From positions 4,774,847-4,838,846 of the forward strand of contig NZ_CP084029.1 of the NCBI RefSeq assembly GCF_020181615.1: 64,000 bases of DNA. Direction: 5' to 3'. Shown here in pieces: positions 19,924-28,685 of the stretch. The notes beneath the pieces were generated by a model that saw nothing but the letters and a program-made list of their open reading frames with translations, was not told the DNA's origin and did no database searches. The stretch's first letter is position 1, and every line of letters begins with the position of its first letter. The position numbers and the translations under genes are program-made. The DNA is from [Mycobacterium] crassicus. GTDB lineage: Bacteria > Actinomycetota > Actinomycetes > Mycobacteriales > Mycobacteriaceae.

Positions 19924-22742
19924 GCGTCCACCCGCCGCCGCAGGGGACGCTGCCGCACGATCGTCGGCCACCAGAACCACGTCCCGTAGATCCGCACCAG
20001 GCACGGCACGATGAATGACCGCACGATCAAGGTGTCCAGCAGCAGGCCGATGCACACGGTGGAGCCGACCTGACCGATGGTGCGCAGATCGCTGGCGAGC
20101 ATGGCCAGCATGGTGAAGGCGAACACCAGGCCCGCCGACGTCACCACCCCGCCGGTGCTGCCCAGGGCGCGGATCAGTCCGGTGTTGAGTCCGGCGCCGA
20201 GTTCCTCTTTGAGCCGGGCGATGAGCAGCAGGTTGTAGTCCGATCCGACCGCCACCAGGATGATGAACGTCAGGGGCAGGATCAGCCAGTGCAGATGCAG
20301 GCCGATCAGGTGTTGCCAGATGAGTATCGACAGCCCGAATGCCCCGGCGTAGGAGAACGCCACGGTGCCCGGGATCACCAAGGCGGCCACCAGGCTTCGG
20401 GTGATGACCAGCATGATCAAGAAGATCAGCACGAAGGCGGCGATCGCGGCGATCAGCAGGTCCGACCGCGAGTACTTCGCGATATCGGAGTTGTTCGATC
20501 CCGAGCCGCCGATGTAGATCTTGGCGCCGGCCAGCGAGGTCTCCTTCAACGCGATCTTGATGGCGTCGGGGAACTTCTCGACGTGCTCGATGCCCTCGGG
20601 ACCCATCGCGTTGCCCTCATGGGTGACGATGAACCGGGCCGCCTTGCCGTCCGGTGACATCATCAGCTCCATCCCGGTCTTGATGTCCTCGTTCTCGAAG
20701 GCCGGCCGGGGAATATAGAAGAAGTCGTCACTGCGGGACGCGTCGAAATCGTTGCCGACGTTGATCATGTCGTCGAAGGTCTGGTCGGTGTTACTGGCCT
20801 GAATACTCGTGGGCCCGTAGGTGTTCACGATCAGGGCGCGCAGGGCGATCTGATCGTCGGCCATGATGTTGAGTTGCGCCACCATCTGCGGCAGCAGCGA
20901 GTCGACCACCTCCAGGGATCCCACCGCGTCCTTGATGTTTTCGGCGAGCTTGTCGACGTTGTCCATCATGTCCCATGTCGACCGGAACGCCCAGCAGATC
21001 GGGATGTCGAAACAGTGCGGTTCCCAATAGAAATAACTGCGCAGCGGCATCAGGAAGTCGTCGAGGTTGGAGATCTCCTCGTTCATCTGCTCGGTGAGGG
21101 CCTGCATGTCCTCCATCGTCAGGACGGTGGAATGCAGTTCGTCGGCCAGCTTCTGGGTGAGCGCGATGGTTGACTGCAGCACCTCAACGGTATGGCCCAT
21201 GATCTTCGCCTGCTGGTCGGTGTTGGCGTTCTGCTCCCTGGTGAACGGCAACTGCTGCCCGTTGGCGCTGCCCTGTCCGGTGAACAGGTAGGGCAGCGAG
21301 GCGTGCTCGAGGGCGCGGCCCATCGGCCTGGTGATGCTCTGCACCATCGCCACGCCGGGCAGCCGGATCAGCGCCTTGGCAACACGATCCAGCGAGATGA
21401 AATCCGCCGAGTTGCGCATGTCATGGTCCGACTCGATCATCAGCATCTCGGAGAACAGCTTGCTTTTCGGGAAGTGCCGATCGGCGGCGGCGAACCCCAG
21501 GTTGGCCGCGGAGTCGTGCGGTTGATAGGTGCGGTCGTCGAAGCTGACCTGATAGGTCGGAACGAAGACCGCCCCGGCGGCCACCAGGGCGGCACTGGCG
21601 GTCAGGATCGGCTTGGGCCAGCGCACCACGCTGGTGCCGATCCGCCGGTAGAGCCGGGCCTTGGCCTTTTGCCGCGGATCGAACAGGCCGATCAGGCTGC
21701 CCACGCTGAGGATCGCCGGCCCGAGCGTCAGCGCCCCCACCACGGTGAGCACCATGCTGATGGCGACCGCCGGGCCCATGGTGTTGAAGTAGTTCAGCCG
21801 CGCGAAGCTCAGGCAGAAGGCCGCGCCGGCGATGGTGAGCCCGGAGCCCAGGATCACATGGGACACACCGCGATAGGCCGTGTAGAACGCCTCTTCGCGG
21901 CTTTCGCCGTTGTGCCGCGCCTCGTGATAGCGCCCCATCAGGAAGATGCCGTAGTCGGTGCCCGCGCCCAGTGTCAGCGAGACCACCATGTTCACCGCGA
22001 ACGACGACAACTGGATGTAGCCGAAGTGCCCGAGGGTCGCGATCACCCCCTTGGCGGCCAGCATCAGGATCAACACCCCGAACAACGGCACCAGCATGGT
22101 GATGATGGACCGGTAGACCATCAGCAGCATGAAGATGATCAGGAAGATCGTCGCGATCGTGATGTTGTTCAGGCTCTTGTTGGCCGTCGCGACGGTGTCG
22201 GCGGCCAAAGGTGCTGCGCCACTGACATAGACCTTCAGCCCCGGCGGCGGGTCGGAGGTGTCCACGAGGTGGCGGACCGCGGCGACGGAGTCGTTGGCCT
22301 GCATCTGGCCGATGTCACCGGCCAGGCGCAACAACACATAGGCGGCCTTGCCGTCGAGGCTCTGGGCGCCGGCCGCGGTGATCGGGCGGCCCCAGGTGTC
22401 CATCACGTACTGCACATGCTCGGTGTCGTTCTGCAACGTGCGCACCAGCGCGTCGTAGTAGTGGTGGTCCGCCCCGCCCAGCGGGCGGTCGGCCTCCAGT
22501 ACCAGCATGGTCATGCTGGTGGAGGTGGACTCCTGGAACTTCTCGCCGATCGCCAGCATCGCGGCCTGCGAGGGCGCATATGTCGGCACCATCGGCCCGG
22601 CGAGCTCCTCGGCGACCTTTTCCACCTGCGGCACAAAGGTATTCGTCACCGCGGCTAGCAGCGCCCAGAAGACGATGATCGGAATGGCCAGCACCCGCAC
22701 CAGCCGGGCGGCCAACGGGCGCGCCTTGCGCTCAACGTTCAC
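19920..22742 (-). CDS. mmpL: MmpL-family RND transporter
   Basis: A 940-residue permease of the MmpS-associated subclass. It has helix-4 [16 protein letters not shown], helix-10 [15 protein letters not shown], and the large periplasmic loop with [17 protein letters not shown], whose Cys pair parallels the other MmpL in this window. It follows mmpS on the minus strand with a four-base overlap. Its 3' end overlaps the end of the MMPL-methyltransferase frame by four bases (convergent). The overall pattern suggests an ancient duplication of the mmpS-mmpL module now seen at 12.0-15.4 kb, with clear divergence. The substrate is unknown. Confidence 0.95.
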   Translation of the reverse strand: MNVERKARPLAARLVRVLAIPIIVFWALLAAVTNTFVPQVEKVAEELAGPMVPTYAPSQAAMLAIGEKFQESTSTSMTMLVLEADRPLGGADHHYYDALVRTLQNDTEHVQYVMDTWGRPITAAGAQSLDGKAAYVLLRLAGDIGQMQANDSVAAVRHLVDTSDPPPGLKVYVSGAAPLAADTVATANKSLNNITIATIFLIIFMLLMVYRSIITMLVPLFGVLILMLAAKGVIATLGHFGYIQLSSFAVNMVVSLTLGAGTDYGIFLMGRYHEARHNGESREEAFYTAYRGVSHVILGSGLTIAGAAFCLSFARLNYFNTMGPAVAISMVLTVVGALTLGPAILSVGSLIGLFDPRQKAKARLYRRIGTSVVRWPKPILTASAALVAAGAVFVPTYQVSFDDRTYQPHDSAANLGFAAADRHFPKSKLFSEMLMIESDHDMRNSADFISLDRVAKALIRLPGVAMVQSITRPMGRALEHASLPYLFTGQGSANGQQLPFTREQNANTDQQAKIMGHTVEVLQSTIALTQKLADELHSTVLTMEDMQALTEQMNEEISNLDDFLMPLRSYFYWEPHCFDIPICWAFRSTWDMMDNVDKLAENIKDAVGSLEVVDSLLPQMVAQLNIMADDQIALRALIVNTYGPTSIQASNTDQTFDDMINVGNDFDASRSDDFFYIPRPAFENEDIKTGMELMMSPDGKAARFIVTHEGNAMGPEGIEHVEKFPDAIKIALKETSLAGAKIYIGGSGSNNSDIAKYSRSDLLIAAIAAFVLIFLIMLVITRSLVAALVIPGTVAFSYAGAFGLSILIWQHLIGLHLHWLILPLTFIILVAVGSDYNLLLIARLKEELGAGLNTGLIRALGSTGGVVTSAGLVFAFTMLAMLASDLRTIGQVGSTVCIGLLLDTLIVRSFIVPCLVRIYGTWFWWPTIVRQRPLRRRVDA

Positions 22743-23173
22743 GCGGACTTGACCCGGCAGGTGATGTCGGCGTTAGCGCGGGCGTTGGTGTGCTCGTCGC
22801 GGATGATGTCGTCGACCAGGATCCGGCAGCCGACGTAGTCGCCGCGCACCTGCACCGAGATGCTGCCCGACACCACCGTCAGCATCGTGGTCTCGTCATG
22901 CCGCCACGGCAACGCGTCCAGTTCGACGGTGTGCGGGTGCCCATCGATGTCGATGTAGGACAGCAGCACCCCGTCCCCGGCGGAGCCGAACACCTCGTAG
23001 CTCAACGTCTTCGGCGTGAACTGTTCGGGCGCCTGCGGCGGGTTGACCGTCAGAACCGGCCCGGGAGCCGACATCTGGTGCACTTTCCACATGCTCGTCG
23101 CGCCGATACCGATCGCCACCAGCGCCACCAGCGGCAGCCAGGCCCGCGCCAGCAGCGACCGCGTGGGCCTCAC
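22739..23173 (-). CDS. mmpS: MmpS-family membrane accessory protein
   Basis: A 144-residue protein with an N-terminal membrane helix (about 10-30) and a periplasmic MmpS domain: LSYEVFGSAGDG, ILVDDIIRDEH and a Cys pair (GCRIL, ITCRV). It is the middle gene of a three-gene operon: the preceding membrane-protein gene overlaps its start by four bases, and the following mmpL overlaps its stop by four. The GTG start follows from this spacing. Confidence 0.92.
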   Translation of the reverse strand: MRPTRSLLARAWLPLVALVAIGIGATSMWKVHQMSAPGPVLTVNPPQAPEQFTPKTLSYEVFGSAGDGVLLSYIDIDGHPHTVELDALPWRHDETTMLTVVSGSISVQVRGDYVGCRILVDDIIRDEHTNARANADITCRVKSA

Positions 23174-23622
23174 CGCGCCACCGAAACCGGGAGGCGTTTC
23201 TTGAGTTTGGCGATCCGCAGCGTCTGGGCGGTCACGTTCAACGAGCCGAGCATCGGGATCACCCCGATGAACGTGCGCTCCGAGGGGGTTATGCCGTGCA
23301 GTTGCTCCAGGCTGCCGAGCACATAGAAGCAGCCCAGCGAAAAGATCGCCACGGGAATGCAGAAGGCCAGCGGGGATCGATGATCGGCGATCACCCGGTC
23401 GGCGAACTCATACTCCTGCGGCGAGAGCGGCTCGCCCTTGCGGACCTTGGTCAAGACCGCCTTGCGGGCTCCGACCCCCTCGCTGATCGGCAGGGCTGTC
23501 CGACTGCGCAGCCGCCGGATGTGGAAGAACACGCCGGTCGCCGACACCAGCAGCGTCAGGAAGGCGACCGCGGCCAGGTCTCCGAACAAGTGCCAGTTCG
23601 TGCCGAGGAAGTTCCAGTTCAT
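23170..23622 (-). CDS. small membrane protein leading an mmpS-mmpL operon
   Basis: A 150-residue protein with an N-terminal membrane helix (about 12-33), a polar middle with KVRKGEPLSPQEYEFADR, and two further hydrophobic stretches (FCIPVAIFSLGCFYVLG and an ERTFIGVIPMLGSLN segment). The start at MNWNFLGT was chosen because AGGGGGG precedes it by about ten bases. It is translationally coupled to mmpS, so it may be a third component of the export system. I do not recognise a family. Confidence 0.75.
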   Translation of the reverse strand: MNWNFLGTNWHLFGDLAAVAFLTLLVSATGVFFHIRRLRSRTALPISEGVGARKAVLTKVRKGEPLSPQEYEFADRVIADHRSPLAFCIPVAIFSLGCFYVLGSLEQLHGITPSERTFIGVIPMLGSLNVTAQTLRIAKLKKRLPVSVAR

Positions 23623-23741
23623 CGCGACACCCGCCCCCCTATTCGTGGTGCACGCGGAGTGCGCGGAACCCACTGCTGGACATCAACAAGCCGACGAGGG
23701 AGACTATCCGGTCTGGTAATGAGACGTCAACGTCCTATAAA

Positions 23742-23753
23742 CAGACGCGTCTG
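23742..23753. promoter_or_regulatory. putative TetR operator (CAGACGCGTCTG)
   Basis: A perfect 12-base palindrome, CAGACGCGTCTG, lies 16 bases upstream of the tetR start and between the divergent membrane-protein/mmpS/mmpL operon and tetR. It overlaps a TATAAA-like -10 region. A second pair of GACGTC/ACGTC sequences lies at 23723-23734. Control of both directions by the adjacent TetR is inferred. Confidence 0.55.
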
Positions 23754-23769
23754 CCGCTATCATCGGGGC

Positions 23770-24342
23770 ATGGACGTCGAGTGCCGGGAGCTCACCGGTT
23801 CGCAATCACGGACGCGGGCGGCCATCCTCGACGCGACCGTATCGGTACTCGCCCGGGACCGCACCGCCACACTGCCCGAGATCGCCGCGGCCGCCGAAGT
23901 GGCCCGTTCCACCGTGCACCGCTACTTCGCCGATCGGGATCGGCTGATCTACGAGACCACCCTGGACTCGATCCGCGTCATGAACGACATCATCGTGGCG
24001 GCAGCCACCGACGAGGGGCCGGCGATCGATGCGATGCGGCGGTTGATCACCACCCTCGTCCCCGAGGGCGACCGGATCGTGTTCCTGTTCGCCGACCCCG
24101 CGGTGCTGCGAGGCATTCCCGCCGAACAACTTCCGAACTCGACACCGATCCTCGAACTCATCATCCGCGGCCAGCAGGAAGGGACGTTCGATCCCGAGAT
24201 CAGCGCGGAGTGGATCCGGATCGCGTTGTTCGGCCTGCTGATCAAGTCCAGCCGGGAAGCGGCGTACGACCTGATTCCGCGGCACAGCATCGTCCCGACC
24301 CTCATCCGGATCTTCGAACGCGGCGTGACTGCCCCGGTTTAG
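23770..24342 (+). CDS. TetR-family regulator divergent from the second mmpSL operon
   Basis: A 190-residue protein. The helix-turn-helix lies at about 30-55 (TLPEIAAAAEVARSTVHRYF), with a C-terminal ligand domain with TPILELIIRGQQEGTF. The ATG at 23770 is the first that leaves only a short N-terminal arm before the HTH; upstream in-frame sequence is antisense of the operon. It is the probable repressor of the divergent membrane protein-mmpS-mmpL operon. The ligand is unknown. Confidence 0.88.
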   Translation: MDVECRELTGSQSRTRAAILDATVSVLARDRTATLPEIAAAAEVARSTVHRYFADRDRLIYETTLDSIRVMNDIIVAAATDEGPAIDAMRRLITTLVPEGDRIVFLFADPAVLRGIPAEQLPNSTPILELIIRGQQEGTFDPEISAEWIRIALFGLLIKSSREAAYDLIPRHSIVPTLIRIFERGVTAPV

Positions 24343-24370
24343 CAACTCAGATCACCCTCGGCGTGGCATC

Positions 24371-24432
24371 GTTATCCGCATAACAACGGTCTGTTGCCAG
24401 CCCTCCAGAGCTACTACGCTCTGTCGTAGTAG
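24371..24432 (+). promoter_or_regulatory. two inverted repeats in the cydABDC promoter region
   Basis: The 117-base gap before cydA contains two perfect dyads: GTTAT-CCGC-ATAAC at 24371-24384, and CTACTACG-CTCTGT-CGTAGTAG at 24411-24432. The second ends 27 bases before the cydA ATG. From memory, its TACTAC/GTAGTA half-sites resemble those reported for mycobacterial BlaI, a regulator linked to respiration genes; this needs checking. Alternatively it forms a leader hairpin. Confidence 0.5.
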
Positions 24433-24459
24433 TTGCCCCGCAGCTCCGGGAGATCGCCC

Positions 24460-25944
24460 ATGGACGTCGTTGACGTATCACGGTGGCAGTTCGGAATCAC
24501 CACCGTCTACCACTTCATCTTCGTACCGCTGACCATCGGCCTGGCCCCGTTGGTCGCCGTCATGCAGACGGTGTGGGTGCTCACCGACAACGTCGCCTGG
24601 TATCGCCTCACCAAGTTCTTCGGCAAGCTGTTCCTGATCAACTTCGCGCTCGGGGTGGCCACCGGGATCGTGCAGGAATTCCAATTCGGGATGAACTGGA
24701 GCGAGTACTCCCGATTCGTCGGCGACGTGTTCGGGGCACCGTTGGCGATGGAGGGGCTGGCCGCGTTCTTCTTCGAATCGACGTTCATCGGGCTGTGGAT
24801 CTTCGGCTGGAGCCGGTTACCGCGGCTGGTGCACCTGGCGTGTATCTGGATTGTCGCCATCGCCACCAACGTTTCGGCGTTCTTCATCATCGCCGCCAAC
24901 TCGTTCATGCAGCACCCGGTCGGGGCGCACTACAACCCGCAGACCAAGCGCGCCGAACTGGACAGCATCATGGCGCTGTTCACCAACAACACCGCCCAGG
25001 CGGCGCTGTCGCACGCCGTCGCCGGCGCGTTCCTGACGGCGGGCACCTTCGTCGCCGCGGTGAGCGCCTGGTGGATGGTGCGGTCGCGGGCCGGGATAGC
25101 CGCCGGCGGCGGGGATGCCCAGGCCGCGGAGTCCGACGCCACCACCATGTATCGCCCGGCGACCATCCTGGGCTGTCTGGTCGCACTGGCCGCCGCGGCC
25201 GGGCTGTTCTTGACCGGCGACGTGCAGGGCAAGCTGATGTTCGTCCAGCAGCCGATGAAGATGGCTTCGGCGGAGTCGTTGTGCGACACCGCCACCGACC
25301 CGAGCTTTTCGGTGCTGACCGTCGGCCGGCAGAACAACTGCGATCACCTGACCCGGGTGATCGAGGTGCCCTACGTGCTGCCGTTCCTGGCCGAGGGCCG
25401 GTTCACCGGTGTGCAGCTCGAAGGGGTCCGCGACATCCAGCACCGCTACGAGCAGCAGTTCGGTCCCGGCGACTACCGGCCGAACCTGTTCGTCACCTAC
25501 TGGTCGTTCCGCGCGATGATCGGCCTGCTGCTGGTGCCGGTGCTGTTCGCGCTGACCGCGTTGTGGTTGACCCGCCGCGGGCGGATCCCGAACCAGCGCT
25601 GGTTCGCCTGGTTGGCGCTGCTGACCATCCCCACCCCGTTCCTGGCCAACAGCGCTGGCTGGGTCTTCACCGAGATGGGCCGGCAGCCCTGGGTCGTGGC
25701 CCCCAACCCGACCGGCGATCCGAATGTGCGACTCACTGTCGCCCAAGGGGTTTCGGACCACAACGTCGGCCTGGTCGTCACCTCCCTGGTGATGTTCACG
25801 CTGGTCTATGCGGTGCTCGCGGTCATCTGGTTCTGGTTGATCAGGCGCTATGTCGCCGAGGGCCCGCTGGAGCACGACGCCGAACCCGCACCGCCGGTCC
25901 CACCCGGCGAGGACGAGGTCGCGCCGCTGTCATTCGCCTACTGA
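24460..25944 (+). CDS. cydA: cytochrome bd ubiquinol/menaquinol oxidase subunit I
   Basis: A 494-residue haem-bearing subunit of the bd oxidase, which oxidises menaquinol and reduces O2 without pumping protons. It opens SRWQFGITTVYHFIFVPLT, with the conserved His on the first helix. It has EYSRFVGDVFGAPLAMEG in the core, the SHAVAGAFLTAG helix with a haem-ligand-type His, YWSFRAMIGL with the Met ligand, and the GRQPW motif near residue 400. The ATG at 24460 is preceded by GGGAGA at proper spacing and removes a nine-residue non-homologous extension. The next gene, cydB, is 24 bases downstream. Expression is probably induced by low oxygen or inhibition of the main chain. Confidence 0.97.
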   Translation: MDVVDVSRWQFGITTVYHFIFVPLTIGLAPLVAVMQTVWVLTDNVAWYRLTKFFGKLFLINFALGVATGIVQEFQFGMNWSEYSRFVGDVFGAPLAMEGLAAFFFESTFIGLWIFGWSRLPRLVHLACIWIVAIATNVSAFFIIAANSFMQHPVGAHYNPQTKRAELDSIMALFTNNTAQAALSHAVAGAFLTAGTFVAAVSAWWMVRSRAGIAAGGGDAQAAESDATTMYRPATILGCLVALAAAAGLFLTGDVQGKLMFVQQPMKMASAESLCDTATDPSFSVLTVGRQNNCDHLTRVIEVPYVLPFLAEGRFTGVQLEGVRDIQHRYEQQFGPGDYRPNLFVTYWSFRAMIGLLLVPVLFALTALWLTRRGRIPNQRWFAWLALLTIPTPFLANSAGWVFTEMGRQPWVVAPNPTGDPNVRLTVAQGVSDHNVGLVVTSLVMFTLVYAVLAVIWFWLIRRYVAEGPLEHDAEPAPPVPPGEDEVAPLSFAY

Positions 25945-25968
25945 GACACCGAAGAAGGAGGTCGCGCG

Positions 25969-27012
25969 GTGGGACTGCAAGAAGTGTGGTTTGTGCTGGT
26001 CGCGGTGCTGTTCCTCGGGTTCTTCGTGCTGGAGGGCTTCGACTTCGGGGTTGGGATGCTGATGGCACCGTTCGGTCGCGTCAGCGCCGGTGGTAACCCG
26101 GAAGCGCACCGCCGGGCCGCGCTGAACACCATCGGCCCGGTGTGGGACGGCAACGAGGTCTGGTTGATCACCGCCGGCGGAGCGATGTTCGCCGCGTTCC
26201 CGGGCTGGTACGCCACGGTGTTCTCGACGCTGTACCTGCCGCTGCTGGTGATCCTGTTCGGGATGATCGTGCGGGCCGTCGCCATCGAGTGGCGCGGCAA
26301 GGTCGACGACCCGAAGTGGCGGGGATGGGCGGATCTCGGGATAGCCGCCGGATCCTGGCTGCCGGCGATTCTGTGGGGGGTGGCGTTCGCGGTCCTGGTC
26401 CGGGGTCTTCCGGTGGACGCCGACCACCACGTCCACCCGGCGTTCGGCGACGTGATCAATGCCTACACCCTGCTGGGCGGGTTGGCCACCGGCGGGCTGT
26501 TCCTGTTCTACGGGGCGGTCTTCACCTCGCTCAAGACCTTCGGGGCGATCCGCGATGACGCGCACCGGTTCGCCGCCCGGCTGTCGCTGCCGGTGACGGC
26601 GGTGGTCGCCGGCTTCGGGGTGTGGACCCAGCTGGCACACGGCACCGGGTGGACGTGGCTGGTACTGGGCGTCGCGGTCGTCGCCCAGCTGGCCGCGGTG
26701 GCGCTGGTGTGGCGTCGGATCTCCGATGGTTGGGCATTCACCTGCACCGCGTTGGTGGTTGCGTCGGTGGTGATCCTGCTGTTCGGCGCCCTGTATCCGG
26801 CGCTGGTGCCCTCCACCCTGGATCCGCAGTGGAGCCTGACGATCTACAACGCCTCGTCGACTCCGTACACGCTGAAGATCATGACGTGGGCGGCGGCGAT
26901 CTTCGCGCCGCTCGCGCTCGTGTACCAGGGCTGGACGTATTGGGTGTTCCGGCAGCGGATCTCGGCCGAGCAGATTCCGCCGTCCATCGGGTTGACGAGG
27001 CAGCCGTCCTGA
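25969..27012 (+). CDS. cydB: cytochrome bd oxidase subunit II
   Basis: A 347-residue membrane protein with eight or nine helices. It begins GLQEVWFVLVAVLF and FVLEGFDFGVGML, the signature CydB opening, and has GPVWDGNEVWLITAGGA at about 45-60. A strong GGAGG ribosome site precedes the GTG start. It forms a heterodimer with CydA. The next gene, cydD, starts 23 bases downstream. Confidence 0.97.
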   Translation: MGLQEVWFVLVAVLFLGFFVLEGFDFGVGMLMAPFGRVSAGGNPEAHRRAALNTIGPVWDGNEVWLITAGGAMFAAFPGWYATVFSTLYLPLLVILFGMIVRAVAIEWRGKVDDPKWRGWADLGIAAGSWLPAILWGVAFAVLVRGLPVDADHHVHPAFGDVINAYTLLGGLATGGLFLFYGAVFTSLKTFGAIRDDAHRFAARLSLPVTAVVAGFGVWTQLAHGTGWTWLVLGVAVVAQLAAVALVWRRISDGWAFTCTALVVASVVILLFGALYPALVPSTLDPQWSLTIYNASSTPYTLKIMTWAAAIFAPLALVYQGWTYWVFRQRISAEQIPPSIGLTRQPS

Positions 27013-27035
27013 GCTCACGCGCCTCCCGGGCACCG

Positions 27036-28685
27036 GTGGACCCACGCCTGTGGCGCGCGTCGCCGGCGGTACGGCGTTTCCTGGCCGCATCGGTGTTGTG
27101 CGGGGTGCTGATCTCAGGCTGCGCGATCGCCTCGGCGATCGTGTTGGCCCGCATCGTTTCTGCTGTCATCACCGACCCCTCGACCCGCAGCGTCGCGCAC
27201 TGGTCGCCCGTCCTGGCGGTCTTGCTGGCGCTGTGGACAGCGCGCACCGCGGCACACTGGTTGCAGGCGCGGCTGGGTCAGCGCGGTGCCAGTGCGGTGA
27301 TCGCCGAGCTGAGCGGGCAGGTGTTGGCCGCGGTGACCGCGCGTTCCCCCGGGCGGCTGGCCGCCGAGCGGGACGACGCCGCCGTCGTGGTGACCCGGGG
27401 CCTGGACGGTCTGCGCCCGTACTTCACGGCCTACCTGCCCGCGCTGCTGCTGGCGACGATCCTGACCCCGGCGTCGGTGGCAGCGATCGCGTTCTTCGAT
27501 CGACGGGCCACTGTGCTGGTGGCGATCACGCTGCCGTTGATCCCGATCTTCATGGTGCTGATCGGCCTGGCCACCGCGGAGCGGTCGACGGCGGCCCTAG
27601 CGGCCATGACGACGCTGCAGGCGCGGCTGCTGGATCTGATCGCCGGGCTGCCCACCCTGCGGGCGCTCGGCCGTGCCGCCGGCCCCGAGCATCGCATCGC
27701 CGAGCTGTCCGACGCCCACCGCCGGTCGGCCATGGCCACCCTGCGGATCGCGTTCCTGTCGGCGCTGGTCCTGGAACTGTTGGCCACGCTCGGGGTCGCG
27801 GTGGTGGCCGTCAGTATCGGGCTGCGACTGGTGTTCGGCGAGATGAGCCTGACCGCCGGGCTGACGGTGTTGCTGCTGGTGCCCGACGTGTACTGGCCAC
27901 TGCGACGCATCGGGGTGGAGTTCCACGCCGCCGAGGATGGGCGCGCCGCCGCCGAGAAGGCCTTCGCACTGATCGGCGATCCGGCCGCCGAAGCGCCACG
28001 CGGACAACGGCGGGTAGACGCGCAGGGCGCGGTGATCGGCCTCGAGCGGCTCGGTGCGGCCGGCCGGGACGGTACTGCGCCGCACGCTCTGAGCGCGCGG
28101 ATCGAGCCCGGCCAGGTGACGGTGTTGACCGGCGCCAACGGCGCCGGCAAGAGCACCACGCTGGCGGCGATCGCCGGGCTCACCGCGCCCACCTCAGGAC
28201 GCGTCACAGTCGCCGGAGTCGCCATCGCCGATCTCGAGCCGGCGGCGTGGTGGCGTCAGCTGTCCTGGCTGCCGCAGCGTCCGGTGCTGATTCCGGGCAC
28301 TGTCGCCGCGAACCTGGCCCTCTTCGGCGACCTGGCCGATGTCGAGTCCGCCTGCGTCGCTGCCGGTTTCGATGAGGTGATCGCCGACCTGCCCGACGGG
28401 CTGCAGACCGTGCTGGGGCGCGGCGGGGTCGGATTGTCGTTGGGGCAGCGGCAGCGGCTGGGCCTGGCGCGGGCGCTCGGCTCGACGGCACCGGTGCTGT
28501 TGCTCGACGAGCCGACCGCTCACCTGGACGCCACGACCGAACAGCGGGTGCTGGCCGCCCTGGTGCAGCGTGCGAAGTGCGGGACGACGGTGGTGGTGGT
28601 CGGCCACCGGGCGCCGGTGCTGGCGATCGGTGACCGGGTGATCACGGTGAGCAGCCGGCGGGCGGTGGCCGATGCACGAGCCTGA
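27036..28685 (+). CDS. cydD: thiol reductant ABC exporter, CydD subunit
   Basis: A 549-residue half-transporter: an N-terminal membrane domain of six helices, then an ATPase domain with Walker A GANGAGKST, Q-loop LPQRPVL, signature LSLGQRQRLGLARAL, Walker B VLLLDEPTAHLD and a switch His in VVGHR. With CydC it exports glutathione/cysteine-type thiols needed for bd oxidase maturation. Mycobacteria use other thiols, so the substrate may differ. The GTG at 27036 is the first good start after cydB; no strong ribosome site is visible, so a start a few codons away cannot be excluded. It overlaps cydC by 14 bases. Confidence 0.93.
   Translation: MDPRLWRASPAVRRFLAASVLCGVLISGCAIASAIVLARIVSAVITDPSTRSVAHWSPVLAVLLALWTARTAAHWLQARLGQRGASAVIAELSGQVLAAVTARSPGRLAAERDDAAVVVTRGLDGLRPYFTAYLPALLLATILTPASVAAIAFFDRRATVLVAITLPLIPIFMVLIGLATAERSTAALAAMTTLQARLLDLIAGLPTLRALGRAAGPEHRIAELSDAHRRSAMATLRIAFLSALVLELLATLGVAVVAVSIGLRLVFGEMSLTAGLTVLLLVPDVYWPLRRIGVEFHAAEDGRAAAEKAFALIGDPAAEAPRGQRRVDAQGAVIGLERLGAAGRDGTAPHALSARIEPGQVTVLTGANGAGKSTTLAAIAGLTAPTSGRVTVAGVAIADLEPAAWWRQLSWLPQRPVLIPGTVAANLALFGDLADVESACVAAGFDEVIADLPDGLQTVLGRGGVGLSLGQRQRLGLARALGSTAPVLLLDEPTAHLDATTEQRVLAALVQRAKCGTTVVVVGHRAPVLAIGDRVITVSSRRAVADARA

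Noticed and set aside
23296..23769. Upstream in-frame extension of the second tetR
   Set aside because: It runs through the opposite-strand membrane-protein gene and contains no TetR-like sequence.
26622..27035. Upstream in-frame extension of cydD through cydB
   Set aside because: This part lies inside cydB in another frame and lacks homology; the true cydD starts after the cydB stop.
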